A stretch of DNA of 64,000 nt from an uncultured Bacilli bacterium. Lineage in GTDB: Bacteria > Bacillota_I > Bacilli_A > RF39 > UBA660. Position 1 is the first letter of the stretch. Each line of letters begins with the position of its first letter. The DNA lies in assembly GCA_934086185.1 (NCBI GenBank), contig CAKOHW010000005.1, positions 37,254-101,253 on the forward strand, given 5' to 3'. Under the pieces are notes generated by a model. That model had not been told where the DNA came from, did not search any database, and saw only the letters and a program-made list of their open reading frames with translations. A program made the position numbers and the translations under genes. Positions 26,012-34,948 of the stretch are shown one piece after another.

Positions 26012-27023
26012 CTATTTTTATAATTATTTGATATAAATCTTCAAAATCATATTCTTCAGTTTCTATTGAAAAATCTTCTTTTTTAGATAAATTTACAATT
26101 TCTTTTAATGAATTAATTACAGAGTTAATATCTCCTTTTATTATTTTCTTTGTTTCTTTTTCTTCTTTGATAGGTTCTTTATTTATTTTTTCTTCTTCTG
26201 CAGTTGGTATATCAAATATTTCATATTTATTTTCTAAATTCTTTTTAGAATCTACTATTAATTGAGCAATGTCATTTTCTGTACCTATATTTGATATAGG
26301 AGTTTCGCTACTATTTTGATTATTATCATTAATATTTAATTGTTCAATTTGAGATAATAAATTATTTTCTTCTTCTAAAGAAATAAAATTATTAAATTTT
26401 CTATTTGACTCTTGTGGTGTATTCATATTTTTTATTGCTGTATCTAATTGTCTTACTGTCATTCTATCATTTATTACTTTATTAAGCATTTCTTTTTGTT
26501 CTTCTGGATTTGTTAATTGTAATAAACTTCTTGCATGTCTTTCTGATATTTTTTCTTTCATTAAAGCATCTTGTACTTCATCTGTTAATTTTAATAATCT
26601 TACTTTATTTGCAACTGTAGATTGTGATATTCCCAATCTTTTTGCTAATTGTTCTTGAGTAACATATCCTCTTTTTAATAATGTTTCATACGATTTTGCT
26701 TCTTCCATTGCAGATAGATTTTTTCTTTGTAAATTTTCTACTAAAGCTACTTCTGCTGAAGTATTATCATCTAAGTCTGCTATGATTGCTGGCACTTCTT
26801 TTAATCCAGCCATTTGTGATGCTTTATATCTTCTTTCTCCTGCAATTATCTCATATTTATCTGGTGACAATCTTCTTAAAACTAAAGGTTGTATTATCCC
26901 TAATTCTTTTATTGATTGTGATAATTCTTTTAATGCATTTTCATCAAAAGTTAATCTAGGTTGAAATCTGTTAGGTATTATATTTTCTATATTTATATAT
27001 TGTACATTTTGTTCTAAATTCAT
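26004..27023 (-). CDS. noc: Nucleoid occlusion protein Noc (ParB family CTPase)
   Basis: 339 residues. ParB-type N-terminal domain with the CTP-binding GERRYKAS (about 61-68) and ENLQRKNLSAMEEA (about 93-106), then a helix-turn-helix, YVTQEQLAKRLGISQSTVANK. The QST, ANK and ERHAR residues match Noc rather than Spo0J specificity. Noc binds NBS sites, spreads and blocks division over the chromosome. It follows rsmG as in Bacillus, and perfect NBS sites occur at 31072 and 44207. Oddities: the N-terminal amphipathic membrane helix of Bacillus Noc is absent (a stop lies just upstream), and the C-terminal half carries a long Asn/Glu/Lys-rich linker before the dimer domain. Confidence 0.85.
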   Translation of the reverse strand: MNLEQNVQYINIENIIPNRFQPRLTFDENALKELSQSIKELGIIQPLVLRRLSPDKYEIIAGERRYKASQMAGLKEVPAIIADLDDNTSAEVALVENLQRKNLSAMEEAKSYETLLKRGYVTQEQLAKRLGISQSTVANKVRLLKLTDEVQDALMKEKISERHARSLLQLTNPEEQKEMLNKVINDRMTVRQLDTAIKNMNTPQESNRKFNNFISLEEENNLLSQIEQLNINDNNQNSSETPISNIGTENDIAQLIVDSKKNLENKYEIFDIPTAEEEKINKEPIKEEKETKKIIKGDINSVINSLKEIVNLSKKEDFSIETEEYDFEDLYQIIIKIEK

Positions 27024-27105
27024 ATACCCCTTCTCCTATTCTATATTTAATGATACTTTATTTTTACTTTTTTTTCAATAAAAAAGTGTATTTTTATATA
27101 TACAT

Positions 27106-27807
27106 TTATAAAGGCTTTTTTATAATATTATTATAATTTCTCGGATATTTTTTTTCTGTTTCCTTTAATTTTTCAATTATTACAAAGTTTCTCAATCCTA
27201 AAATATCTTTAGTTATACTTATCGTGTTTATATATTTAGCTCCTAATATATTTATTCCATTCATACTTTCTTTTAATTCATTATCAATGGATGATTTCAT
27301 TGCAATAAAGTATCCATTTAATTTTACATATGGTATTGCAAGCTCATTTAATATATTTAAATTTTTTACAGCTCTTGCTGTGACTACATCAAAATATTCT
27401 CTTTTATTTTCTATATAATCTTCTGCACGTTTATTAATTATTACTACATCTTTTAAATCTAGTTCTTTTATTATATATTCACAAAATTTAGTTTTTTTGT
27501 TATTAGAGTCTAGTAAGGTTAAATTTATGTGTGGATATAATATTTTTATAACTATACCTGGAAAACCAGCACCACAACCTATATCTAATAAATTAGTAAC
27601 TTTATTAAAATCTATTGTTGTCGCAAGTAAAGCAGAGTCATAGAAATGTTTTAAATATACATCTTCTTTATTTGTTATTGCTGTAATATTTGTATGATTA
27701 TTATACTCATTTAAAAATTTATAATAGTTTTCAAATTGTTCCTTTTGTAAGGGATTTAATTCTATTTTTATTTCTTTTAATTTTTTATAAAATTCTTCTT
27801 TAGTCAT
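27106..27807 (-). CDS. rsmG: 16S rRNA (guanine527-N7)-methyltransferase
   Basis: 233 residues with the GidB fold: LLDIGCGAGFPGIVIKILYP SAM site near 70-89, LLDSNNKKTKFCEYI, and VVTARAVKNLNILNELAIPYVK. It methylates G527 in the 530 loop; loss gives low-level streptomycin resistance. The start overlaps the mnmG stop by 8 bases, the classic gidA-gidB pair. Confidence 0.96.
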   Translation of the reverse strand: MTKEEFYKKLKEIKIELNPLQKEQFENYYKFLNEYNNHTNITAITNKEDVYLKHFYDSALLATTIDFNKVTNLLDIGCGAGFPGIVIKILYPHINLTLLDSNNKKTKFCEYIIKELDLKDVVIINKRAEDYIENKREYFDVVTARAVKNLNILNELAIPYVKLNGYFIAMKSSIDNELKESMNGINILGAKYINTISITKDILGLRNFVIIEKLKETEKKYPRNYNNIIKKPL

Positions 27808-29671
27808 TTTTACTATATTCCTTTTTTAAATATATTGCTAATATTGATAAATCAGCTGGATTTACTCCACTTATTCTTGCTGCTTGTGCCATTGTTTCTG
27901 GGTTTATTTGTTTTAATTTTTGACGTGCTTCGCTTGCTAAATTATATACTTTATCATAGTCAATATCTTTTGGTATTTGTTTAGATTCTAGCTTTAATAA
28001 CTTCTCTACTTCTTTTAATTCTTTTTTTATATACCCCTCGTACTTTATTAATATTTCAACTTGATTATATACTTCGATATCATATTTTTTTTCTATTATT
28101 TTTTCATTTAAAAGCAAATTTATAGTAATTTCTGGTCTTTTAATAAATGAATATAAATCAGTACTACTTTCTAATTTATTTATTTTTAATGTATCTAATA
28201 TTTTATAAGTAATGTTTTTGTTAGTAATTTTTTCTTGTTTTAATTCATCTATCATTTTTTCTATGTTTTCCTCTTTAGTTTTTAATTTTTTATATTTTTC
28301 TTCTGAAATAAGTCCTGCTTCATACCCATATTTTCTTAATCTTAAATCTGCATTATCATGTCTTAATAATAATCTAAATTCTGCACGACTTGTAAGCATT
28401 CTATATGGTTCTTTTGTTCCTTTTGTTACTAAGTCATCAATTAATACGCCGATATATGATTCATTTCTTTTTAAAATTAAAGGCTTTTTATTATCTATTT
28501 TATAGACAGCGTTTATTCCGGCAATAATTCCTTGGCCCGCTGCTTCTTCATATCCACTTGTTCCATTAATTTGACCAGCGGTGAATAAATTTTCTATTAC
28601 TTTTGTTTCTAAAGATGGTTTTAATTGAAGTGGGTTTATTGCATCATATTCAATAGCATATGCGTATTTTAATATTTTTGCATTTTCTAATCCTTTTAAA
28701 CTATGTACCATTTCTTCTTGAACATCTATTGGCATACTTGTAGAAAAACCTTGTAAGTATAAATCGTCATAATATAAGCTTTCTGGTTCTAAAAATAATT
28801 GATGTTTTTCTTTATCTTTAAATCGTACAATTTTATCTTCTATAGATGGGCAATATCTTGGACCTATTCCTTCTGCATATCCACCATACATTGCACTTCG
28901 ATTTAAATTATTTTTTATGATATTATGAGTATTTTCATTTGTGTAGACTAAATAACATTTTTCTTGTTTGTTAATATCGTAAAAAATTTCATTTTCACAA
29001 TTAAAAGTTAGATACTCCATATCACCTGTTTCAGGTTTTAAAACACTGAAATCTACAGTATTTTTATCTATTCTTTGTGGTGTTCCAGTTTTTAATCTTA
29101 AAATATCAAAACCTAATTCTTTTAATTTTGTACTTAAGAATTTTGATCTTCTTTCACCATGTGGACCTTCTAATTTGTTTGTATCTCCTACTAAGATTTT
29201 ACTTTTTAAATATGTTCCTGTTGTTAAAATTAAAGCATCGCATAAATATTCTTGTCCATTTTCTAGAATAATACCTTTAATTGTTTTATCCTTTACTATT
29301 AAATTTTCTACCATTCCTTCTATTATTGTTAAATTTTTTGTTTCTTTTAAGGCTTTTAACATATTTTTTGGATACGTTATTTTATCAGCTTGAGCTCGCA
29401 ATGAACGAACTGCTGGACCTTTACCATTATTTAACATTTTTATTTGAATGTGGCTTTTGTCTGCAACTATTCCCATTAAACCGCCTAAAGCATCTATGTC
29501 TCTTACAATAATTCCTTTTGCCGTTCCTCCTATTGAAGGATTACAAGGCATATCACCTATATTATTAATGTTCGAAGTTATTAAGGCAACTTTTTTACCC
29601 ATAGTTGCCACTGCATGTGAAGCTTCACAACCTGCATGTCCTCCACCTACTACTATTACATCATATTTCAT
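27800..29671 (-). CDS. mnmG: tRNA uridine-5-carboxymethylaminomethyl modification enzyme MnmG
   Basis: FAD-dependent partner of MnmE that builds the cmnm5 group on wobble uridine 34. 623 residues: VIVVGGGHAGCEASHAVATMG dinucleotide fold at the N-terminus, CNPSIGGTAKGIIVRDIDALGG (about 43-64), GTGTPQRI-like LKTGTPQRIDKNT, PRYCPSIEDKIVRF, GQINGTSGYEEAAGQGIIAGINA (about 370-392) and the C-terminal ISGVNPADLSILAIYLKK. Coupled to mnmE (8-base gap) and rsmG (overlap). Confidence 0.98.
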   Translation of the reverse strand: MKYDVIVVGGGHAGCEASHAVATMGKKVALITSNINNIGDMPCNPSIGGTAKGIIVRDIDALGGLMGIVADKSHIQIKMLNNGKGPAVRSLRAQADKITYPKNMLKALKETKNLTIIEGMVENLIVKDKTIKGIILENGQEYLCDALILTTGTYLKSKILVGDTNKLEGPHGERRSKFLSTKLKELGFDILRLKTGTPQRIDKNTVDFSVLKPETGDMEYLTFNCENEIFYDINKQEKCYLVYTNENTHNIIKNNLNRSAMYGGYAEGIGPRYCPSIEDKIVRFKDKEKHQLFLEPESLYYDDLYLQGFSTSMPIDVQEEMVHSLKGLENAKILKYAYAIEYDAINPLQLKPSLETKVIENLFTAGQINGTSGYEEAAGQGIIAGINAVYKIDNKKPLILKRNESYIGVLIDDLVTKGTKEPYRMLTSRAEFRLLLRHDNADLRLRKYGYEAGLISEEKYKKLKTKEENIEKMIDELKQEKITNKNITYKILDTLKINKLESSTDLYSFIKRPEITINLLLNEKIIEKKYDIEVYNQVEILIKYEGYIKKELKEVEKLLKLESKQIPKDIDYDKVYNLASEARQKLKQINPETMAQAARISGVNPADLSILAIYLKKEYSKND

Positions 29672-29679
29672 TTTATCAC

Positions 29680-31035
29680 CTATTTTCCTAAACAGAAATT
29701 TGCAAATATTTCATCTAACAATTCATCTTTATATGTTTCACCTATAATTTCACCTAATAAATCATAGCATTCTTTTATATCAATTGAAAGTAAATCTATT
29801 TCTACATTGTTATCGATTTCAGATAAACAATTTTCTAAACTCATGATTGCTTTTTTAACTATTGATATTTGTCTTGAATTTGACAAATAATTTGCATTAT
29901 TATTTTCTAATTTTTCTAAATTAAACATTTCAACTATTTTTGATTTTAATTCATTTAGATTTTTATAATTTTTAGTATTTCCTTTTACAATGTTTTTACA
30001 ATTTATTTTAGATAAATCTATTTTGCTTTCTAAATCATTTTTATTTATATATACAATTAGATTTTTATTAGTTAATTTATTTATTAATTCTATTTCTTCT
30101 GTACTAATCTTTTCGTTATTATTTAATACTAATATAACTAAATTTGATTTTTCAATTATTTCTTTACTTTTGTTTACACCTATTTGTTCTACAATATCAT
30201 CTGTATTTCTTATTCCAGCAGTATCAACTAAATTTAATACAATTCCATTCAATACGATTTTTCCTTCTACAATATCTCTAGTTGTACCAGCTACGTTGGT
30301 TACTATTGCTTTTTCTTCTTCTAACAATGTATTTAATAAACTACTTTTTCCTACATTAGGTTTACCTACTATTGCTACATCTATTCCATTTTTTATTATC
30401 TTTCCATCTTGTGATTCTTTTAATAATTTTTCTAAATCATCTTTTATACTTATTATTTTTGGTTTTATCAAAGTATTTGTTAATACAATTGCATCTTCAT
30501 ATTCTGGATAATCAATATTTACTTCAATATTAGCACTTATTGATACTAATTTTTTTCTTATTTCATTTATCATTTGTGTAATATTTCCTGTAAGTCCATT
30601 TATTGATAGTTTTCTACTTTTATCAGTTTCAGAATTCAACAAATCCCCTACTGCTTCTGCTTCTATTAAATCTATTCTTCCATTTAAAAATGCTCTTTTT
30701 GTAAATTCTCCTGGTTCTGCTAATCTACAACCATTTAATAATAAAATTTCTAAGATTTTATTTGTTGTTGATATTCCACCATGACAATTTATTTCTACTA
30801 CATCTTCTTTTGTATAAGTTTTTGGTGCCTTCATAATAGATACTAATACTTCGTCTATAATTTCTGTTCCATCAATTATATAACCATAATTTATTGTATG
30901 ACTGTCAACTTTTGTCAAATCTTTTCCTTTAAATATTTTATTAGAAATTTCAATTGATTTATCTCCTGATAATCTAATTATTGATATTGCACCTACTCCT
31001 AAAGTTGTAGATATTGCACAAATTGTATCAAACAT
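29680..31035 (-). CDS. mnmE: tRNA modification GTPase MnmE
   Basis: 451 residues: an N-terminal tetrahydrofolate-binding domain (DTICAISTTLGVGAISIIRLSG), a helical domain, and a GTPase domain with GKPNVGKSS (about 220-228), TNVAGTTRDIVEG (switch) and DTAGIR, and the C-terminal CLGK with the catalytic Cys. It works with MnmG on tRNA U34. A Noc-binding site and a palindrome lie just upstream of its start. Confidence 0.98.
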   Translation of the reverse strand: MFDTICAISTTLGVGAISIIRLSGDKSIEISNKIFKGKDLTKVDSHTINYGYIIDGTEIIDEVLVSIMKAPKTYTKEDVVEINCHGGISTTNKILEILLLNGCRLAEPGEFTKRAFLNGRIDLIEAEAVGDLLNSETDKSRKLSINGLTGNITQMINEIRKKLVSISANIEVNIDYPEYEDAIVLTNTLIKPKIISIKDDLEKLLKESQDGKIIKNGIDVAIVGKPNVGKSSLLNTLLEEEKAIVTNVAGTTRDIVEGKIVLNGIVLNLVDTAGIRNTDDIVEQIGVNKSKEIIEKSNLVILVLNNNEKISTEEIELINKLTNKNLIVYINKNDLESKIDLSKINCKNIVKGNTKNYKNLNELKSKIVEMFNLEKLENNNANYLSNSRQISIVKKAIMSLENCLSEIDNNVEIDLLSIDIKECYDLLGEIIGETYKDELLDEIFANFCLGK

Positions 31036-31071
31036 AGTACATCACTCCAGAATGTATTATAGCACAAAAAT

Positions 31072-31087
31072 TATTTCCCGGGAAATA
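31072..31087. promoter_or_regulatory. Noc-binding site (NBS), perfect
   Basis: TATTTCCCGGGAAATA matches the B. subtilis Noc-binding site exactly. It lies in the gap between jag and mnmE, two genes upstream of noc's operon partners. Confidence 0.88.
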
Positions 31088-31101
31088 ATTTTACGTAAAA
31101 T
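31088..31101. promoter_or_regulatory. 14-bp palindrome abutting the NBS
   Basis: ATTTTACGTAAAAT begins at the base after the NBS. It shares the core TTTACGTAAA with the palindrome at 6334-6349. Its role is unknown; it may be a dimer-protein site near the mnmE promoter. Confidence 0.35.
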
Positions 31102-31137
31102 AAAACTGTCACTTTTGATTTGACAGTTTTTTTACTA
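31102..31137. terminator. Intrinsic terminator after jag
   Basis: AAACTGTCA / TGACAGTTT hairpin with T-rich flanks on both strands; separates the rpmH-jag unit from mnmE. Confidence 0.75.
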
Positions 31138-31740
31138 TTTTAATTTAATTATAATATGTCTATTAGGTTCTTCACCTTCGCTTATTGTAATAACTTTATT
31201 ATTATCACTTAAAGCATTATGTATTATTCTTCTTTCATAAGAATTCATATTGTCTAGTTTTACTTCCATTTTTGTATTTACAACTTCTCTAGCAGTTCTC
31301 TTTGCTAAACTAATTAAATGTTTTTCTTGTTTTTCTTTATAATCCTCTACATCTAATAAAATATGTGGATAAATCTTATATTGATTACTTAACATTTGTT
31401 TTACTAATGTTGTTAATGATGATAATGTTTTTCCTTCTTTTCCAATTAATATAGAATTTTTATCACTATACATTTTTATGTAAATTTGATTATCTCTTAT
31501 TTTTGATTCAAAAGTTACATTTACACCCATTAATTTTGTTATATCATTTAAATATAATTTTATATACTCTTGAATATTTTTTAAAGTGTAAACCTTAATT
31601 TTATAACTTGTTTTCTTTAATAATGAACCTTTTATTTCTTCTGTTGTTATAATTACGTCTTCTTTTTTTAAATCTAGTTCTTTTATACTATTTTCTTTTA
31701 ATTCTTCTAAATTTTTTCCTTCAAATTCAAATACTTCCAT
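31135..31740 (-). CDS. khpB: RNA-binding protein KhpB (Jag)
   Basis: 201 residues: N-terminal Jag-N domain (KNLEELKENSIKELDLKKEDV), a KH domain with the IGKEGKTLSSLTTLV loop (about 109-123) and a C-terminal R3H-type domain (LAKRTAREVV...MNSYERRIIHNAL). It binds RNA with KhpA and links to cell elongation control. It sits directly downstream of yidC as in most Firmicutes; AAGGAG lies 10 bases before the ATG. Confidence 0.94.
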   Translation of the reverse strand: MEVFEFEGKNLEELKENSIKELDLKKEDVIITTEEIKGSLLKKTSYKIKVYTLKNIQEYIKLYLNDITKLMGVNVTFESKIRDNQIYIKMYSDKNSILIGKEGKTLSSLTTLVKQMLSNQYKIYPHILLDVEDYKEKQEKHLISLAKRTAREVVNTKMEVKLDNMNSYERRIIHNALSDNNKVITISEGEEPNRHIIIKLK

Positions 31741-31746
31741 AAGACT

Positions 31747-32685
31747 CTAACTCCTTTTTTTGAATATTAATGTTTGTATAACACTAAATCCGTTTGTTAC
31801 TACCCAATATAATGCAATTGCCGTTGGTAAACTTAATGATGCTACTGAAATAAATATCAACATAAATTTAGTCATAAATTGCATTTGTTGTTGTTGTTCA
31901 GAACTTCCTGTATTTGTCATACTAAGTTTAAATGAAAAATATGTTGTAACTATTATTAATGCTATTATTAATATGTAAAGGTAATTTCCAGATTTTATTC
32001 CAACTAATGGTGTCGTTCCTAATTGTAAACTAAACAATTTTTCTTCAAATATTGCTGGTACTCTGTTTATTGCTTCTAGAAAAGCAAAGAATAATGGTAA
32101 TTGTAAAAATGAAACTAAACATCCACCTAATGGGTTAATATTATACTTTTTGTAAATTAACATTGTTTCTTGGCTTTTCTTCATCATTGAATCAGAATCT
32201 GTCTTATCTTTATATTTCTTTTCCAATTTTTCTATTTCAGGTTGAGCTTTTTTCATATTTTCAGATTGTTTTATAGTTTTCAATGTTAAAGGCATCATTA
32301 TAATTCTTAATGCTAAACCAATTAGCATAACTGAAATACCATAATTTTTTACTAATAATCCTAATTTTATTATTAGCCAAGCGATTGGCATTACAAATAT
32401 TTGTACCCACAATCCGTTATAAGTTTTTTTGTTATATATTTTCATTTCACTACATTTTGGTAAGTCTTTTAATTTTACTTCCATATTTTTGGAATATTTA
32501 TTATATATTTCTAAAAGTTCTTTTTCTTCTGGTTGACATAATATATTTGATGTAAGACTTTGACCTGTTTTCTCGTTTGTAATTCTTTTTTTATTATCAT
32601 CACTTAAATATTTTGTACATCCTGTTGTTAAAGACAATAATAATAATAATAAAATTATTATTTTAGTACTTTTTTTTCTCTTCAT
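31747..32685 (-). CDS. yidC: Membrane protein insertase YidC/SpoIIIJ (lipoprotein form)
   Basis: 312 residues. A lipoprotein signal ends in LTTGC (Cys about 23). The five-helix insertase core follows: GLWVQIFVMPIAWLIIKLG, YGISVMLIGLALRIIMMPLTLK with the conserved Arg in the groove, the charged coiled hairpin, PLGGCLVSFLQLPLFFAFLEAI and SLPTAIALYWVVTNGFSVIQ. It inserts membrane proteins with or without SecYEG. The spoIIIJ form is needed for sporulation in Bacillus. The start overlaps rnpA by 4 bases. Confidence 0.95.
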   Translation of the reverse strand: MKRKKSTKIIILLLLLLSLTTGCTKYLSDDNKKRITNEKTGQSLTSNILCQPEEKELLEIYNKYSKNMEVKLKDLPKCSEMKIYNKKTYNGLWVQIFVMPIAWLIIKLGLLVKNYGISVMLIGLALRIIMMPLTLKTIKQSENMKKAQPEIEKLEKKYKDKTDSDSMMKKSQETMLIYKKYNINPLGGCLVSFLQLPLFFAFLEAINRVPAIFEEKLFSLQLGTTPLVGIKSGNYLYILIIALIIVTTYFSFKLSMTNTGSSEQQQQMQFMTKFMLIFISVASLSLPTAIALYWVVTNGFSVIQTLIFKKRS

Positions 32686-33008
32686 ATATTCTCCTTTAAT
32701 TTTTTTTCCAATTTTTCTAACCTATTTTGAAAAGTTGATTCCAAACAACCCTTCCTTATCATTATAATATAATCTTGATTATTTTTAAATAAATAATTTA
32801 ACTGATCAATAATTTCCCTTGTTTGTCTTTTTAATTTATTTCTAATATATGCTTTACCAATTTTATTACTTATTGCTATACCAAATCTTTTTTTATTAAG
32901 ATTATTTTCCTTATAATATATAACATAGTCATTTGTTTTTATAAATTTTGAAGTTTTTATTAATGTTGAAAATTCTTGTTTTGATTTAATCATGTCTTTT
33001 TTCTTCAT
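32682..33008 (-). CDS. rnpA: Ribonuclease P protein component
   Basis: 108 residues with the RnpA fold: FVIYYKENNLNKKRFGIAISNKIGKAYIRNKLKRQTREI (the RNR-type motif IRNKLKRQTRE near 55-65). It assists the RNase P RNA in maturing tRNA 5' ends. The RNA subunit gene is not in this window. It lies between rpmH and yidC in the universal order. Confidence 0.94.
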   Translation of the reverse strand: MKKKDMIKSKQEFSTLIKTSKFIKTNDYVIYYKENNLNKKRFGIAISNKIGKAYIRNKLKRQTREIIDQLNYLFKNNQDYIIMIRKGCLESTFQNRLEKLEKKLKENI

Positions 33009-33024
33009 AATATTCTCCTATAGA

Positions 33025-33048
33025 TAAAAAACCACAAAATTGTGGTTT
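33025..33048 (-). terminator. Intrinsic terminator (attenuator) between rpmH and rnpA
   Basis: AAACCACAA / TTGTGGTTT hairpin followed by TTTTTT on the minus strand; the stem includes the rpmH stop codon. It would lower rnpA expression relative to the ribosomal protein. Confidence 0.7.
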
Positions 33049-33169
33049 ACTTACATAAAACTTTACGTCCCTTTTTTCTTCTTGATTTTAAAATATTCGT
33101 TTCTTTACGTGCAAAAAATCCATGTTTTTTACTTTTTTTACGATTATTTGGTTGATAAGTTCTCTTCAT
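33047..33169 (-). CDS. rpmH: 50S ribosomal protein bL34
   Basis: 40 codons plus stop. The protein starts [20 protein letters not shown] and continues with [19 protein letters not shown], a canonical bL34. GGAGGTG lies 6 bases upstream of the ATG. It is the first gene left of the origin, in the standard rpmH-dnaA head-to-head layout. Confidence 0.97.
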   Translation of the reverse strand: MKRTYQPNNRKKSKKHGFFARKETNILKSRRKKGRKVLCK

Positions 33170-33200
33170 AATTGCACCTCCACCTCTTTTAAGCCTTTTT

Positions 33201-33229
33201 ATTGTATTATATTTTTTATATTAAGTCAA
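33201..33229 (-). promoter_or_regulatory. rpmH operon promoter
   Basis: Minus strand TTGACT (33224-33229), a 17-base spacer, then TACAAT (33201-33206), about 30 bases upstream of the rpmH start. Confidence 0.7.
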
Positions 33230-33481
33230 TTAATTTTTTTATTTTTTTTATTTTTATTTTTCCACGTTGAAATGTTAATAAAAAAAATTGGTGTGGAAAC
33301 TAAATTGTGGAAATTGTTGATAAGTATATTTTTATTAGATTTTATCTAACTTTTTATGTTGATAATTATGTGGATATTCTGTTAATTTCTTAAATTTTTA
33401 AAATTCGTACTTTATTTTTAAACAAAAGTGTTTTAAAATATTCTTAGTTATGAAAGATATTCTTGAGAGCGGGGTGGTTTT
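33230..33481. other. Replication origin region oriC, left part (rpmH-dnaA)
   Basis: Non-coding, extremely AT-rich DNA between the divergent rpmH and dnaA genes. DnaA-box-like sites on the plus strand: TGTGGAAAC (33292-33300), TGTGGAAAT (33306-33314), TGTGGATAT (33369-33377), and TTTTCCACG near 33258-33266 in reverse. A long AT stretch follows at 33390-33450, a candidate unwinding element. Gene orientation flips here, leftward before and rightward after, as expected at a bidirectional origin. Confidence 0.82.
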
Positions 33482-34825
33482 ATGGATAATTTTTCTTGGG
33501 ATGATTTTTTGAATATTATAAAATCTAAGCTATCAAGTGTTTCATATGATACTTGGTTTAAAGATACTAAGCTTGCTAAAATTACTAATGATGAAGTATT
33601 TATTGAAGTACCAATGAGTTTTCATAAGGATTTTTTAAGTAAAACATATTATGAACTTATCGATAATATAATATTTCAGTTAACTAATAAAAATTATAAT
33701 ATTAATTTTGTTATTGAAGATGAATTAAATGATAAAACTAATTTAGTTTCTTTAGAAAAAGATGATATAAAAAAGAAAAATTTTCAATCTAACTTAAATC
33801 CTAAATATACTTTTGATAATTATGTAATAGGTGATAGTAATAGATTTGCGCAAACTGCTGCAGTTGCTGTTGCAGAACAACCTGGTAAAGTTTATAATCC
33901 ACTTTTTATACATGGTAAAAGTGGATTAGGAAAAACTCATTTGATGCATGCAATTGGTAATTATATTGTTGAAAATTCTGATAAAAATGTTTTATATGTT
34001 ACAAGTGATAAATTTATATCTGATTTTATAGGTATTAATAAAAAAGATACAGATAATTATGATGTTATTGATCATTTTAAAGAAAAATATAGAAATATAG
34101 ATGTTTTAATTATTGATGATATTCAATTTTTAGGTGGTGCAGAAAAAACTCAACAAGAATTTTTTCATACATTTAATACTTTGTATGATTCAAATAAGCA
34201 AATTATTATTAGTTCTGATAGATCTCCAGATGATTTAAAACTATTAGAAGATAGATTAAGAACTAGGTTTAGATGGGGTTTAACAGCAAATATATTTCCT
34301 CCAGATTTTGATTTAAGATGTAAAATTTTGAAAGATAAAATGTCTGGTCATGAAGTTGCTAAACTTGTAAAAAATGAAGTTATAGAATACATTGCTAATA
34401 ATTGTGAAAGTGATGTTAGACATTTAGAAGGTGCAATTACAAGACTTTATGCTTATGCAGCTATGTATAGTCCCACTGAAATTAATTTAGAGTTTGCTAC
34501 TGAAGCATTAAGAGATTATTTAAGTAAATCAGTATATTCAACAAATAATATTGTTAAAATTCAAAAAGCAGTTGCTGACTACTTTAATATAACAGTGGAA
34601 AATTTAAAGAGTAAAAAAAGAACTGCTAATATTAATAATGCTAGACAAATAGCTATATATATATGTAGGATGACGACTGAAGAAACAACAACCCGTATTG
34701 GTTTAGAGTTTGGAAATCGAGATCATTCAACAGTATTACATGCTATTGAAAAAGTTAGCAAAGATATTAAAAATGATGAAGAATTAAAAAATCAAATATC
34801 TGAAATAAAGGAAAAGATTTCATAA
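33482..34825 (+). CDS. dnaA: Chromosomal replication initiator protein DnaA
   Basis: 447 residues: domain I (SWDDFLNIIKSKLSSVSYDTWF), a short linker, AAA+ domain with HGKSGLGKTHLMHAIGN (Walker A, about 144-160) and VLIIDDIQFLGG (Walker B), and the C-terminal box-binding helix-turn-helix (MTTEETTTRIGLEFGNRDHSTVLHAI, about 398-423). It binds DnaA boxes and opens oriC. GGGGTGG lies upstream of the ATG; boxes flank the gene on both sides. Confidence 0.99.
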   Translation: MDNFSWDDFLNIIKSKLSSVSYDTWFKDTKLAKITNDEVFIEVPMSFHKDFLSKTYYELIDNIIFQLTNKNYNINFVIEDELNDKTNLVSLEKDDIKKKNFQSNLNPKYTFDNYVIGDSNRFAQTAAVAVAEQPGKVYNPLFIHGKSGLGKTHLMHAIGNYIVENSDKNVLYVTSDKFISDFIGINKKDTDNYDVIDHFKEKYRNIDVLIIDDIQFLGGAEKTQQEFFHTFNTLYDSNKQIIISSDRSPDDLKLLEDRLRTRFRWGLTANIFPPDFDLRCKILKDKMSGHEVAKLVKNEVIEYIANNCESDVRHLEGAITRLYAYAAMYSPTEINLEFATEALRDYLSKSVYSTNNIVKIQKAVADYFNITVENLKSKKRTANINNARQIAIYICRMTTEETTTRIGLEFGNRDHSTVLHAIEKVSKDIKNDEELKNQISEIKEKIS

Positions 34826-34826
34826 T

Positions 34827-34835
34827 TGTGTATAA
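34827..34835 (-). promoter_or_regulatory. DnaA box (TTATACACA), dnaA-dnaN gap
   Basis: TGTGTATAA on the plus strand is a perfect TTATNCACA box in reverse, 1 base after the dnaA stop; part of a likely bipartite origin. Confidence 0.65.
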
Positions 34836-34948
34836 GTTTATAATTATTAACATTAGTTTTTCGGGATATATCTTAATAAAATATACTTATTAACAATTTG
34901 AACATATATAATAATAATAAGTTAATAAATAGAAAGAAGGAATAAATA

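Noticed and set aside
33122..33349. A 75-codon plus-strand ORF over rpmH and the origin.
   Set aside because: It is the antisense shadow of rpmH plus AT-rich DNA, with no ribosome site and a composition unlike a protein.
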